Positions 33,165 through 44,493 of a stretch of 64,000 nucleotides of DNA are shown here, one piece after another. Under the pieces are notes generated by a model. That model saw only the letters and a program-made list of their open reading frames with translations. It ran no database searches and had not been told where the DNA came from. The DNA lies in contig PDNA01000126.1 of the NCBI GenBank assembly GCA_002573605.1, positions 30,991-94,990 of the forward strand, written 5' to 3'. Every line of letters starts with the position of its first letter. Position 1 is the stretch's first letter. The DNA is from Polytolypa hystricis UAMH7299. Taxonomy: Eukaryota; Ascomycota; Eurotiomycetes; Onygenales. The position numbers and the translations under genes were made by a program.

Positions 33165-35359
33165 ATGAAGCTGTTCTCCCTCGTGCTGTCAAGCTTTATA
33201 TCAAGCGTGGTCGCGACTGGCCCCGTACCCGTCACCAAAAGCGGTCTCGCTGGCATCAACGGATTCACCTTTTACGACCCGTATTGCGGCCATGGCTGCT
33301 TCCGATCCTTTTCTCCCTTCAAGCTGGCGTGTTCCGCCTCGGTCAGTCCCGGAGGCCACACCACAGGCACTGAGGCTGCCCACAACCTGGCCATGTGTCG
33401 TGCATCCAATTTCCCCTACCTCAGCTCCATAGCGTGGTGTATGCATCTATACTGCTCCGATGACGTTCGCGCTTCCAAGATCGAGACCTTCTGGGAGACA
33501 GGGATCACAGGAGACATCAACATTCTTCCTGTATGGAGCTTCGGGGAGGTCATGGCAAACATCACTGAGCCACCGACCATGATCGCAAAGAACCAGAGCA
33601 TGATCCTAGACATGACTATGCTCACAACCCAAGAAACTTGGGAAGTCACATGGACAACTTTATATTACTTCTTCCGCGAGACAGCTTTAGAATCATATTT
33701 CGGGTATGTGATTCACGACCCTTTTTGCTTTGCACACATCCCATCTGGTCATGCTCGTTCGGACGATAAAAACCAACTTGCGGTCCTGCGTTGCTAACTG
33801 TCAATCCAACTAGACTGTCAATCTGCTTGACTGCTTTTGGTCTACCCATTGCACTAACGTGGCTAGGATACCTCCCCTTCATGACTAGCGCACTAGATCG
33901 AATCAAGCCCTGGCTCTACCCCAGCCTCTTCGGGACTTATCATGACCGTCCTCTCCCCTTCTTGCTGGGCAATGTGCCCACCATTGGCCAAAGCTTTTAT
34001 ATCTCAGTTCTAGTCATCCTAAATATCGTCTTTCTTGCAGTCGGCTACAGGACGTTGTATCCCAACCAAACAATGCAATGGTACACAAATCATTATCAGG
34101 AGCTCATGGCTTACTTCATGTGGCGCACCGGTGTTCTCGCATTTTGCCAAATGCCTGTCCTGTTTCTCTTTTCAAGCAGAAATAACATCCTGCTATGGCT
34201 GACCAACTGGTCGCACGCAACCTATATGTTGCTTCATCGATGGGTCGCCCGGCTTTTCCTTATACAAACCCTCTTGCACTCGATCCTCGCACTGGTTTTG
34301 TACAAAAACACCGGTTCGTACGCCACGTCGCTGAAAACTGGGTGGTGGATCTGGGGCGCTATTGCTACTGTGGCATCTGTCATCATAGTACTCACCAGCG
34401 TGCTTGTAATACGTCAGCGGGCATACGAGCTGTTCCTGATCACGCACATCATCATGGCAGTCATCTGCTTAGTGGGCTGCTGGTACCATGTCTGGTATGG
34501 GTATGAGAACACCTTCGGCTATGAGACTTGGCTGTATGCCACGATTGCCGTTTGGTTCTTTGACCGACTTGCCCGCCTGGCGCGTATCTTGAAAATGGGC
34601 ATCCGGCGCGCCAAGGTGACCGATATTGGTTCCACACTTGTCCGCGTCGACATTCCGGGAATCCGCGGGGCGGCGCCAGGCCGTGTCGTGTTTGTGTACT
34701 TCCCAACGCTCAATCCCCTCCGACCGTGGGAGAACCACCCTTTTTCCATGGTCCCGACAGCGTTGCTTACCAAGCACAAGCACAACGACTATTCCGGGTC
34801 AGAGACCGGTAACATAGAGAAGAATCACGCGATGATGGTAAGCTCGAAGACTGCAGCGGATAGCAAGGGTTACAACAACTCAGGCGTGACTTTGTTTGTT
34901 CGGAAGAGCAAAGGCATGACGGGATTTTTGAAGGCGAATAACAGGCTGCTCACACTAGTCGAAGGCCCCTATCCGACAAACCCCACCAACGCCGTCCTAC
35001 AGAGCGACCGGTTGCTGCTAATCGGAGGTGGTATAGGAATTACCGCGCTTCTACCATTCCTGCGGTGCCATCCGAACATTAGGCTGTTCTATAGCGTCAA
35101 GACGGCCGACAAATGCCTTGTGGACACCTTAAGCGCTGTCATGGACGAGGTTCGCGAGAAGGAAATCAGTGTTGGCGACAGACTTAACATTGATGCACAC
35201 CTACAAAACGAGGTTAACCTTGGATGGTCCAAAATTGCTGTCGTGGTGTGCGGGCCGGTAGGAATGTGTGACGATGTCAGGGCAGTCGTGGCTCGCCTTG
35301 GCAGGGAGAAGGCCGGTCATTGTTCATTGGAGCTGGAGGTGGACGCGTTTTCTTGGTAA
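33165..35359 (+). CDS. ferric reductase (FRE/NOX-type transmembrane flavocytochrome b)
   Basis: The enzyme reduces extracellular Fe(III) or Cu(II) chelates for uptake, passing electrons from NADPH via FAD and two hemes. Exons are 33165-33703 and 33814-35359 with a 110-nt intron (GTATGT..CTAG), giving 694 aa. It has a signal peptide (MKLFSLVLSSFISSVVA), then a Cys-containing extracellular N-terminal domain typical of fungal Fre proteins. The membrane core carries heme-ligand His residues in SHATYMLLHRWVARLFLIQT and LFLITHIIMAVICLVGCWYH. The FAD site is NHPFSMVP, the NADPH site is LLIGGGIGITALLPFLR, and the C-terminal VVVCGPVGMCDDVR matches the Cys-Gly-Pro motif. All motifs appear intact. Start: the ATG at 33165 that yields the signal peptide. 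Confidence 0.93.
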
Positions 35360-36488
35360 TAGCGACTATGTAGTCTGGGATTTGATGCTAAAAGGTCGGG
35401 CTCTCCCTTCATGTAAGGCTGTGTTTTCCCTAAATACAATGGCAATCTTCGCTGCACATTGTCGTGGACGATTACCGCAACGGCTTTTCGTGTAGAGTCT
35501 TCCGTGATGTTGATATTCATCTCCTGGGGAGTTGATGAGTTCTTCTCTGCCAAGAGGTAGAATAAGCGCAGCGGGGCTACAGATATCAACGAAAGGCGTT
35601 GCCGCGTTCCAGGGACCGTTGTCCTCTAGGGGTGTGTTGATGCCCTAGTCAAATGGGATGAGTGCACACACTGGCTCCAGGCACTGCTCCAACTCCTATC
35701 AGGCACGTGACGTCTCAGCTCCTAGTTCCGCTGTTCCGTGGTCTCCTTCTTCTTCCAGCTTTCGCTTGCGTTTATTAGGGGTTTTAGTAGGGCCTAATTA
35801 ATCTAGTTAGTGAAACAGCATATAGAACTTATTAATAAACTAGAATTTACCAGCTTTTTCCTCTATAGGTTCCATATTGGTTGGGTGGTAGGTGGATTCT
35901 ATGGGTCTTTGGTAGGGAATTTGGTAGGAGATTTGGGAGAGAAGCTGAGAACACATTCAACCCTCTATATATTTTCACGTCATGAGAAAATAGGGTTCAG
36001 GGTGGGGTGAAGAAGCCAATAGGTTTACCATATATTTTGTATGGGGAATCTATTGGCTGAACCATTCTAACCCTTGTAAATATTTTACAACTAATTGAAA
36101 CCGCGCTAGAATAGGCAACACTGACAGACGAGGGGATAATTAGCGCGGTATTGAAAGAAGCTCATTTATTTGCTCAAAGAGGTCTTCAGCTCAGGAAGTG
36201 GAGTAAATTACAGCTTTTTGACCTATGAGCAGCCCAGAAGAAAAGGACGCTAATTATGGCAAAACCTACGGACGACGGGATAAATCCATGAATGATAATT
36301 GGGCTGTGGCTGTGTGCGTTGTTCAGGTAATAATGCTGTTAAATTACAAATTCATTGAATTTTAAGAGCTTCGTTGATTTAGGTCCACTGTAATGACACA
36401 CATATATAAATATGTTTATTCCTGCGTTTTAGTTTGTGAGTGAGTAGTTCTCATATATTATTACCACAACTAATTGATTCCAACTTCA
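35360..36488. other. intergenic with small inverted repeat
   Basis: This is 1.1 kb with no gene that I can support. An imperfect hairpin has AGCCAATAG/CTATTGGCT arms at about 36014-36058. G/T-rich sequence (35876-36008) and AT-rich stretches suggest a degraded repeat. Confidence 0.4.
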
Positions 36489-37319
36489 ATGTGTGCTCTC
36501 CACGGCAACGCAACCGCGTCTGGGTCTGGCACTTCCATACCCAGCACTGGGGTTTATACGCCCAAGGAGCTCGGGGCGATCTTGCTGGACTTTTACAGAT
36601 TTCTCACTACACTACACTACAACACAGCAGACCTTAAAATCCCTCCACCGGGAGGATGGCCAGGACTCACTCCAGAATTCTGCGCGGGTTACAAGTCCGA
36701 CTACGCCGTCGAGGTCCTACGCCATCTACCCTACTTCGAACGTCCAGACCTTTGCGCCCACAATCCATCGCAGGTACATTATAAATCGGAGTTGGTAGAT
36801 TATTCCTCCTGGTCCCGCAGGGACTTTGAGACTGAGACCACGTGCTACATATGGGAAGATTGGGGCGAATTCGAGTCTTCTAAAGGCGTGCTGGTGGATA
36901 TGAAAGACGTAATCAGCATTGCGAGCGGCCACGAAAGCGGGGGCCGGGAGCTCTTCTTGGATGTAAAGCATGGCGAAATTACCGAGTATATGGTTCGTGG
37001 CGACCCACTCGATCCAGTTGATGCCCGCTCCTATTTTAGAGACCTAAAGGAGGCGTATCGGAGCCTAGAGCTCATACCTTGCCGGGGTATGGTCACGATG
37101 GAAGCGGACGCGGGCGAAACAGCCGACAACATCACCGAGGAACAAGTCGGTGCCCAGACAGAGGAGTGGGGAACTGACATGGACGTCCAGTACATCAGGC
37201 AGATTTACCGACAGCACGGATGGCCTGACGCATTCCGCAGGGACGACGCCGAGGATGCTGTTTTCAAGCTGCTGGATAAGTTGAACGACAAGCGTGGTGG
37301 GTGGTGGGAAGGAGTTTGA
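36489..37319 (+). CDS. conserved fungal protein of unknown function
   Basis: A single exon from the ATG at 36489 gives 276 aa with no signal peptide or membrane segment. Characteristic text includes YTPKELGAILLDFYRFLTTL, YNTADLKIPPPGGWPGLTPE, SDYAVEVLRHLPYF and the C-terminal IYRQHGWPDAFRRDDA. From memory this pattern recurs in uncharacterised proteins of many Pezizomycotina, where YTPKE..FL..LHY..ADLK.PPPEGWP is the core. It is acidic and probably soluble. The neighbourhood (ferric reductase upstream, decayed DNA downstream) gives no clue to its role. Confidence 0.75.
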   Translation: MCALHGNATASGSGTSIPSTGVYTPKELGAILLDFYRFLTTLHYNTADLKIPPPGGWPGLTPEFCAGYKSDYAVEVLRHLPYFERPDLCAHNPSQVHYKSELVDYSSWSRRDFETETTCYIWEDWGEFESSKGVLVDMKDVISIASGHESGGRELFLDVKHGEITEYMVRGDPLDPVDARSYFRDLKEAYRSLELIPCRGMVTMEADAGETADNITEEQVGAQTEEWGTDMDVQYIRQIYRQHGWPDAFRRDDAEDAVFKLLDKLNDKRGGWWEGV

Positions 37320-38897
37320 ACGTAGACCGGGATCAAGTTGGATGGTGATTACCCTGATGCAGGCAATCCGGGCTACTTTTCAGGCAACCAACCCTACAAG
37401 ACCAATCAATCAATGCAATATAAAGTTGACAAATGACCTTTCCCAGATGCTGCTTTCAAGTGTGCCAAACTCACCATTTCCCCAATTTTCTACCTCATAA
37501 AACCATATTCAAAGTAGAGAAGCTCGTCGAGCCTCTGTTAGATCATTCATTCGTAGCAGCCTCGCCATTACGCCTCTGGGCCCAGTAAAGACCCATATAC
37601 TCCTGCCTGTTGGCACTGCTCTCTCTGGTCTCCTCATGGTCTATCTGTCACAGTCTGCTCCTTGATGGCGCAATAGCCGATCGACGTAACGAAAGTTCAT
37701 TGTGATTCAGTTACGTATGCTGCGAGCATTAGATCAGCCACATCGACGTCAAGCTCTTTAAGGGTACTGCTGAGACCCGCTGAGCTTGAATAGACTTCCA
37801 TGTTACCCTCATCATTCCAAGCACTTCCTCTTGCACCTCAGAGCCACTGTGAAATACGCTACAAAGTAGGTCCTGTCGGTATTTTGAGGAAAAGAACAGG
37901 AAAATATGGACAATGGAAGAGTTCAGGCAGTGGGAGGAGTGAGTTTGTATTTGAGAAAGCATTAATATTGCACGAAACCCGATTGGGATGAAACTAGGCT
38001 ATAAAAGTCAATTCCCCGCGGTAGCGCGGTGCTAAAGAAGTGATACTCACACAAGGACTCCTCTGGTAAACTACTACTGCACAATAGAACCCTGACGAAG
38101 GCCCTGCGGGAGTCGGCGGACGATCAAACGCATTTTTTAAATAATAAAAAAAAAATTATTTTTATATATAATTCTTATAATATAGAGTAGTTAATAGCAA
38201 GCTTTTTTAAAAAATTATTTTAATAAACTTTTCTTAAAACAGTTTTATATAGACTTCTTTTAAAATAGTTCTGAATAGATTATTTTACTAAGTCTTACTT
38301 TGAACTCTCTTTACTGTTATATAATTACCCAGACTCGGATTTTTTTTCTCCTATAGATAAACCCCTCCTGCCATCCAATCATCCTGGGGATACACTGTAG
38401 GTCTGTAACACATGTGCTCAGAGTTGATATATATTGTCTTGGTATTTTAGCAGCTCCTAGGCTTTGGTAAGCAGGACTCAAGATTAGCAGTAAGAAGGTA
38501 TAAACCTTGGAATATTTAAGAAGTTAGAGATGGTTCAGAAATCCTAGTTTCAGTCAAAACCAGAGGCCAATGAATAGAAGAAGTTTATCCCAGCTATAAT
38601 TTAAGTATACAAGTTTTTCCCTCATCTGCTTTACTTTCTTATACTTTATTTAGATTAATCTTGCTAGCTATTTCCCAGCTTGCTCCAGGTTGTCCTGAGT
38701 TTGATAGAATTACAGATTTCAATAGATATTACTATTATAGAATTGTTATATATTAGTATATTTCTTACAAATTCTTGCAATAGCAGTTTTATTCATATCT
38801 AGTATTAAGTTAATCCCCAAATACAAAACTTACTAGAAGAATACTTTATTTTCACTATGTAGTTTAATAATTTACTATTTGTTCTAAAGCAACTTCT
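37320..38897. other. gene-poor region including AT-rich RIP-like block
   Basis: The sequence to about 38110 has ordinary composition, including a GC-rich piece at 38085-38130. From about 38140 to 38890 it is strongly A+T rich with many TpA steps and only sparse CpG, as expected of repeat-induced point mutation of an old repeat. No coding frame is supportable. Confidence 0.5.
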
Positions 38898-39608
38898 CTA
38901 TAGCAAGGAGGCAATATTGCTCATGCCGGCCAGTTTAGCCTCAATCGCCATCACATTCTTCACCAACCTGAAGCGTTGAGCTTCAGACATGGTAGGCCAA
39001 ACCTCACTGAGCTGGCGGCCTTTTATCCTCTTCATTAGGATATACTCGGCAGCCACAGGGTTGGGATGCGACAGAGATGAGCTCGAGCTCCAACCAACAA
39101 CTTCAGGTACTGGGATGTCAAGAACATTTGATAAGAGCAGATTAGCAGATAGAAAGACAAAGAAAAGGGCAAAAAGATAAAGAAAAAGAAAGATACAACG
39201 CACAAAGTCAAGGGTAGCAACTTCACTAGCAAAAACATAACAGGAAGAGCCTGCATTGGGATTTGGGATTCTAGCAAGAATCTCCTTGCTGTTCTCAGTT
39301 TCCAAGGAGAAGACCTTGTTGTAGAGTCCTTCAGACAACTTGCTTATTTGACAGCATCGAGCACCAACTACTTGGCTACCACGCTCCCGAAGGCTGTCGA
39401 CATTGAACTTGACATATTGACATTTGAGCTGGAGATCCTCGTCATATAGCCAGCGGCCAGATGTGTAGTGGAACAAGGGCTCATGGATAGCTCTGCTAAG
39501 GCTAGCTTGGCTGTGAGAGCTTCCACAGATGTTTGAGACTGCGCTTTTGTCTTTGCGCATACAGACAGACTCTTTGAAAGATGCAAATATGCTGTGAAGC
39601 ATTCTCAT
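38898..39608 (-). pseudogene. AIM9-like APH-family kinase, broken
   Basis: The text matches the start of fungal aminoglycoside-phosphotransferase-like proteins of the AIM9 (altered inheritance of mitochondria) type: HEPLFHYTSGRWLYDEDLQL, KLSEGLYNKVFSLET, ARIPNPNAG, SEVATLDFV, DIPVPEVVGW and AAEYILMKRIKGRQLSEVW. The kinase core is cut soon after, at VMAIEAKLAG, where an in-frame stop precedes the AT-rich block. The catalytic HGD and metal-binding DxD parts are absent. A former intron (donor at about 39203) is read through because no AG acceptor is left. It is very likely non-functional. Confidence 0.75.
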
Positions 39609-40805
39609 AGTGACACTGCTTCTTGACAGTGTGAGATTGTTTCTCGGCGCGCGTCGTCACATGAAGTCCAAGGACAGACAGATTATCCAAACGCTGATGC
39701 TCCAATGACCAACATCGCTCCGTGCACAGGGGTCTTTCTCTTTGACCACAATTTGTGATCTATCGAGGGAAATTATTTCAGGTGTCAACAGCTTTTTATT
39801 TATTGGCTGACATGCACTTCATTCTAGCTGTTTTTATCCTCTCTCCAGATGTCCTTGCATGCACTGTTGTGTTCAAGTTGTCAGTTGCTTGGCACCATGG
39901 GGAAAGGGGTTGCCCTCCAAAAGGATATGCAAAAGCGGTGACACCAGTGTGTAAAAGCAGCGAGCCCTCACAAATGAAGGCCACATAAAATCTACTCGAG
40001 GCCACCTCTGGCGGCATCAAATTAGGTGGCCACCCACAGTCACTCTGTAGGTTCGAGAAACAATAACATTCAATGCATGCAATGCATTATCCACGTGGCA
40101 GCTACTTCAGCCAAGTTCGCAAGTTTGACAGCTTCTCTCTTCGACGCCTGTTCCCGCGCCCGAAGGAAAAAAAAGCTCATGTCTCGTCTTGGCTGGTTCG
40201 GTCTTCTTCATCCATCTCTCTCCCGCACCAGTCATACATACATACATATACTATGTAGTAGTCCGGCTCGTATCTACTAACTTACTCCAAAACTAAAAAA
40301 ACTAATGCAGCTGCTCGTAATCCCGCCACTTGCTCCCTTTTTCCAAGCCCCTTGAATGCCGTTCATTGGGGATAAAAATTGATCCCCCAGCAGCGCTTGT
40401 GCCGGCGATTCACGAAATATGCACCTACTAGTACTCTGGTATATGACACTAAAACTGACTTGATCAGGGAGATATGTAACTTTTTTATATATAAAAAGCA
40501 ATCAATGCATATTACAAGCATTTTTCTTTTCTTTAGAACAATATATGTAGAGCGAAAACTAGTCATTAAGAAAATGAAAAATAAAAACAAAAATGAAGAG
40601 AGAAAGCAAAAAAACATCAAAAAGAAAAACAAACCACGGCGTTTCCTCCGCATTTCCACCGGACCCTGCGACAGATTGCGTGTTTTCGCGCCAGAGTGTA
40701 TATGTAATGCGAACTTTCGGCTCTTCCCCCGTCCCCACAACAACAACCCCGGAAATTGAGAGATGGCCGTGTTATTCTTAGCTTCTAGAAACATTATTAC
40801 ACCTG

Positions 40806-40836
<31 letters not shown>
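40806..40836. repeat. (CAT)n microsatellite
   Basis: This is an uninterrupted trinucleotide run of about ten CAT units in non-coding DNA. Confidence 0.9.
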
Positions 40837-41413
40837 TGCAGAGACAATCAATTATTTCCTCTCTTTAGATATTACTTAGTTTAGGGCTAGAAGTCTATAT
40901 CCTTCTCCATCGCCGTAGAAAAAGATGCTCTCCGTGTTCTAGACGCAACCCACCCCCCTGCTCCAAAGCACCAGAAGGGGAATTAAAAACATGGGAATCT
41001 AAAAAAACTTGTAATTCTCCTCTACTAATCTGGCTGCGTTCCTGGCAGGAGAAAGGGCGTTCATTTCATCTACGCACGCATTGCCTATATAAACCCAATA
41101 TACATTCCGTCCATGCATACTCCGTTCATACCCAGGTACTATCTACTAATCCACACCCTGCTTGTTAACATTTGATAAACCGGGGCAATAATCTGGAGTA
41201 TACACGGAGTACCTATATAAGTAAAGAGAAACCCCCGAGCGGCGCAGATCTCTCCGCGCCAATACAAGTTAGATCTTAATTTCGCGGGGGAAGAAATGCA
41301 AGGCACGAAGCACGGAATTACATTCTAGAAAAATCTAAAATCTAATCTATATTCAAGAAAAGGTATTGACGGAAGCAAGCTACGAGCCTCTACAAGGATA
41401 GGCAATAGAGGTC

Positions 41414-41429
41414 GGGGGGGGGGGGGGGG
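41414..41429. repeat. poly-G tract
   Basis: Sixteen consecutive G residues lie 107 nt before the esterase start codon. A run like this is prone to assembly error and could form a quadruplex on the + strand. Confidence 0.85.
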
Positions 41430-41535
41430 TGGAGGGAAATATAATAATAAAAACCAACAGCTGTCCCCCCAGCTTTCGTAGGAATAATCTCATAACCGTA
41501 ACCACTTACCTATACGAGAGAGCCAAGTCCCCAAA

Positions 41536-42988
41536 ATGCGACTCTCAACCCTCCTCCTCCCGCTCCTCTCCCTCCTCACCCCCTCCCTCTCCGAGATCCT
41601 CGAAAACGGTCAACCACGTCTCGTCCCTTACCCAGGCGGCGCGACAAAGCTCTCTCAACCCCTCGACACTTCCGAATGGCGCACATACCCTGCTTCTGCG
41701 CGCGAGATATCTTACAAGGGACGCTGGGATGATAAGTATATCTCATGGTGGTCGGCGCCGGGTGTGAAGTTTGGGTTTAGGGGTGGGAATGTGGCGGTGG
41801 GATTTGGGGAGGAGACGTCTGAGGGAGTGTTGGTGGCGTATAGGGTTGGTGGGCAGCAGTGGAGGTTTGCTAATGTATGTACTTTCTTTCGATTGTTTCT
41901 GACAGCAAGAGGAAAGATGAGGGGGGACGCTTCTCCAGGAGGAAGTGTAGGATGAAAACGATCGCTTACTAGGAGAAATCATATATAGGTCACCGCCAGC
42001 GCAACATACCAATTCATCACCCCCGAGACCCCCGGCATGGACCTCCTTGAAGCCAACGCAACCCGCATCTTCGAGATGCGCGTGACAAACTGGTCCTACG
42101 GCGTGCAAATCTCCAGCGTCTCCGTCGACTGCAAGGCCTCTGGCGGCGCGCTGGTCCAGCTCCGCAACAAGCGCAAAATGGTCGAAATCATCGGCGACTC
42201 TATTTCAGCGGGAATGTACAACTCTTACGAAGGGTTGAGCGGTTGGGCTTGGGGCTTTGTAGAGGGGTTGGGCGATGCGGAGTTCTCGATCACGGCGTAC
42301 CCGGGCATTTGTCTGCATGACCAGGACTGCTGGGGGAATCCGCGCGGCCAGACGTATCAGTGGCAGCGTGTGTCGGATACCTCGTGGAGAGCGAGCCAGT
42401 TGTACGGCACCAACCCGCCCAAATGGAACTTCAAGAAGCAGCAGCCGGCAGATCTGGTTGTGATTAATATCGGAACCAACGATTTCAACGAGGCGAATGG
42501 TGTGACAACGAAGCAGTATTTTGAGTCGTATGTAAAGTTGATCGGGGACATTCATCGCGTCTGGCCTAAGGCGCAGATCATTATTCAGGTAGGTGGTCCC
42601 TTGTTGGCTTCCAAGGTCATTTTTCCTTCTCTAAGATGAAGCATTTCTCAACTAATCGAAATTTAAAAAAAAAAAAAACAAACAGTCCCTCTGGCACGGC
42701 TTCCACGGCGAGGGTGACACTTTTGTCCAAGACCACGGCTTCGACGACGAGATCCGACGCGTGGTGAACAAATTCCGGTTCGTGCACCTCTTCAACACGA
42801 CCGGCATCCTGCGACACAACGACATTGCACCGCAGTGGCATCCGACGGACGTGGGGCAGATCAAGGTGGCGAGCCATCTGCTGGAGTTTGTTAAGGCGAA
42901 GTTTGGGTGGGAGTATGGGCAGGGAGATAATGGCGGGGCAGAGGTGTTTCCGCAGACGCTGTATTGGAACGATGAGCAGAATTACTAG
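41536..42988 (+). CDS. secreted CE2-like GDSL/SGNH carbohydrate esterase
   Basis: The product is probably an extracellular acetyl esterase acting on plant polysaccharide. Exons are 41536-41874, 41989-42588 and 42686-42988, in phase, giving 413 aa. The signal peptide is MRLSTLLLPLLSLLTPSLS. The N-terminal half (to about residue 170) looks like the beta-sandwich of CE2 enzymes (RWDDKYISWWSAPGVKFGFR). The C-terminal SGNH domain has the nucleophile block EIIGDSISAGMYN (Ser near 182), the NIGTNDFN block near 272, and the general-base region WHPTDVGQIKVA (His near 364). CE2 assignment rests on the two-domain layout. Another SGNH family with a jelly-roll partner is possible. The catalytic residues appear intact. 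Confidence 0.85.
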
Positions 42989-44493
42989 GGGGATGTTTCT
43001 TTTTCTTTTTATTTCTTCTTTTCCCCCTTCCTTGATATCTCCTCTTTTTTCGAGTAAATAATTGTTAGTTGGAAGAGAGTAGTGAGTATGTAGATAATTG
43101 ACTTTTGCAGAGGAGTCAGAAGCTTGAAGCTTTGCGGATGGACCCATCGGCATCTTCCGACAAATTGAAACAGACCGACCGACAGACAGACAGACTGACA
43201 GCCGGCTCAATCTTCCAGCCCACCACAGTCAGAAACTTCAAACAACCGAAGACATACCCGCCGGCAGACCCCATCGTAGTATTTACGATGGATTAATAGT
43301 GTCTGCTATGACGGTCCAGGCCGAAACTCGGACCCGCTAATGACCCACGGCTGCAGGGCATCATGAAGGCAAGAAAAAAAAGTAAAAAAGAAAAGTAAAG
43401 GCAGACGCCACGACGAGAAAAGTTTTCACGCCCCGCAGCAGGAAATGCGGGGTAGATGGAGGGAAGAAGTATATTGGAAGAATCAAGCACATACAAGTGA
43501 GTCATTGGCGATGCTGCATGTCAAAAAAGCCTTGATTGACTCGTGGTGTCTGTGCCGAGCATGCGGTGGCTGCAAAGCACAGGCTGCATCGGCTGGGCGT
43601 GTTGAAGGTTTGTCTTGCATCTCGCATGGATGATGTATCGTGATGTATGTAGAGGGGCTACTCCTGCCTCCAAGAGACTAGCCTACTGGTAGTCTGCTGT
43701 AGTTTGCTGCAGCTAAAAGAAAATCACGACGACGGGTGGAGCAAGGCGAAGAGAAAGAAGTTTTTTTCACAGGCAGCTGACCAGAGGGAGATCTAGATGC
43801 CAGTCAGGCATGCAGGGTGTCTGGACGCCTTTTCTTCTGCAAGATGCATTCATTCATCCATTCATTCATTCTGCTGGCTGTTTTGATGAAGAGGAGAAGG
43901 TTGACTGCGAGAATCAGCTGATGACCTGCTGCAGCCATGGCCTGATACTAACAGAAAGATACATTGAAATGCATGGGCCAGACAACCAATCGCCAAGTAC
44001 CTCTATCCGCGGAGACAGCCGTCCAGTAGAAAACAGCAGACTATGACTTCATCGCTCTGTTAGCCTGCTGGCTTTTTGCCGAATGCATCGCAAATATGTA
44101 TGAATGTGTTCTTCTTCTCCTGGGCTTCATTGCTGCTGCATACTTATATTATAACCCTTCCCTGCTGCTTGCTCGTTGTTCTGATCCATGTAATCTTCTT
44201 AACTGTCTTATAATTAATAAGAACTCACTACTGCTCTTTGACTGTGTCTATCCCGTCGCCCCTTTTGCCACCGCCGCCCCAGGATAACCAAAATCTAATT
44301 GGAAAAATTCCACCGCAAGAAAAAGGAAAAAGAAAAGAGAAAAAGGCAATCAGACTATATTAATATAAGGAACGTGCTCTAAGGGAATAATTGCCTTTTT
44401 TTACTTTACATATGGCTGCTCCCTAACGCGCACTGCTCAACTCTCGAGTCTACTACACCCACGCTATCAATCGCCCGAGAAGTCACGCCCATC
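42989..44493. other. 1.5-kb intergenic region
   Basis: This is the promoter side of the arrestin gene plus the esterase 3' end. It contains (GACA)n-like sequence at 43172-43200 and (CATT)n at 43847-43870. Nothing coding is supported. Confidence 0.5.

Larger units (their letters stand above)
39609..41535. other. 1.9-kb intergenic region with microsatellites
   Basis: No gene is supported. It contains (CAT)10 at about 40806-40836, a 16-G run at 41414-41429, and A-rich sequence at 40560-40640. Open frames around 40360-40850 are low-complexity artefacts. Confidence 0.45.

Noticed and set aside
40363..40851. 162-codon minus frame with poly-Asp start
   Set aside because: Created by the (CAT)n microsatellite and T-rich DNA, so it is low complexity without a family match.
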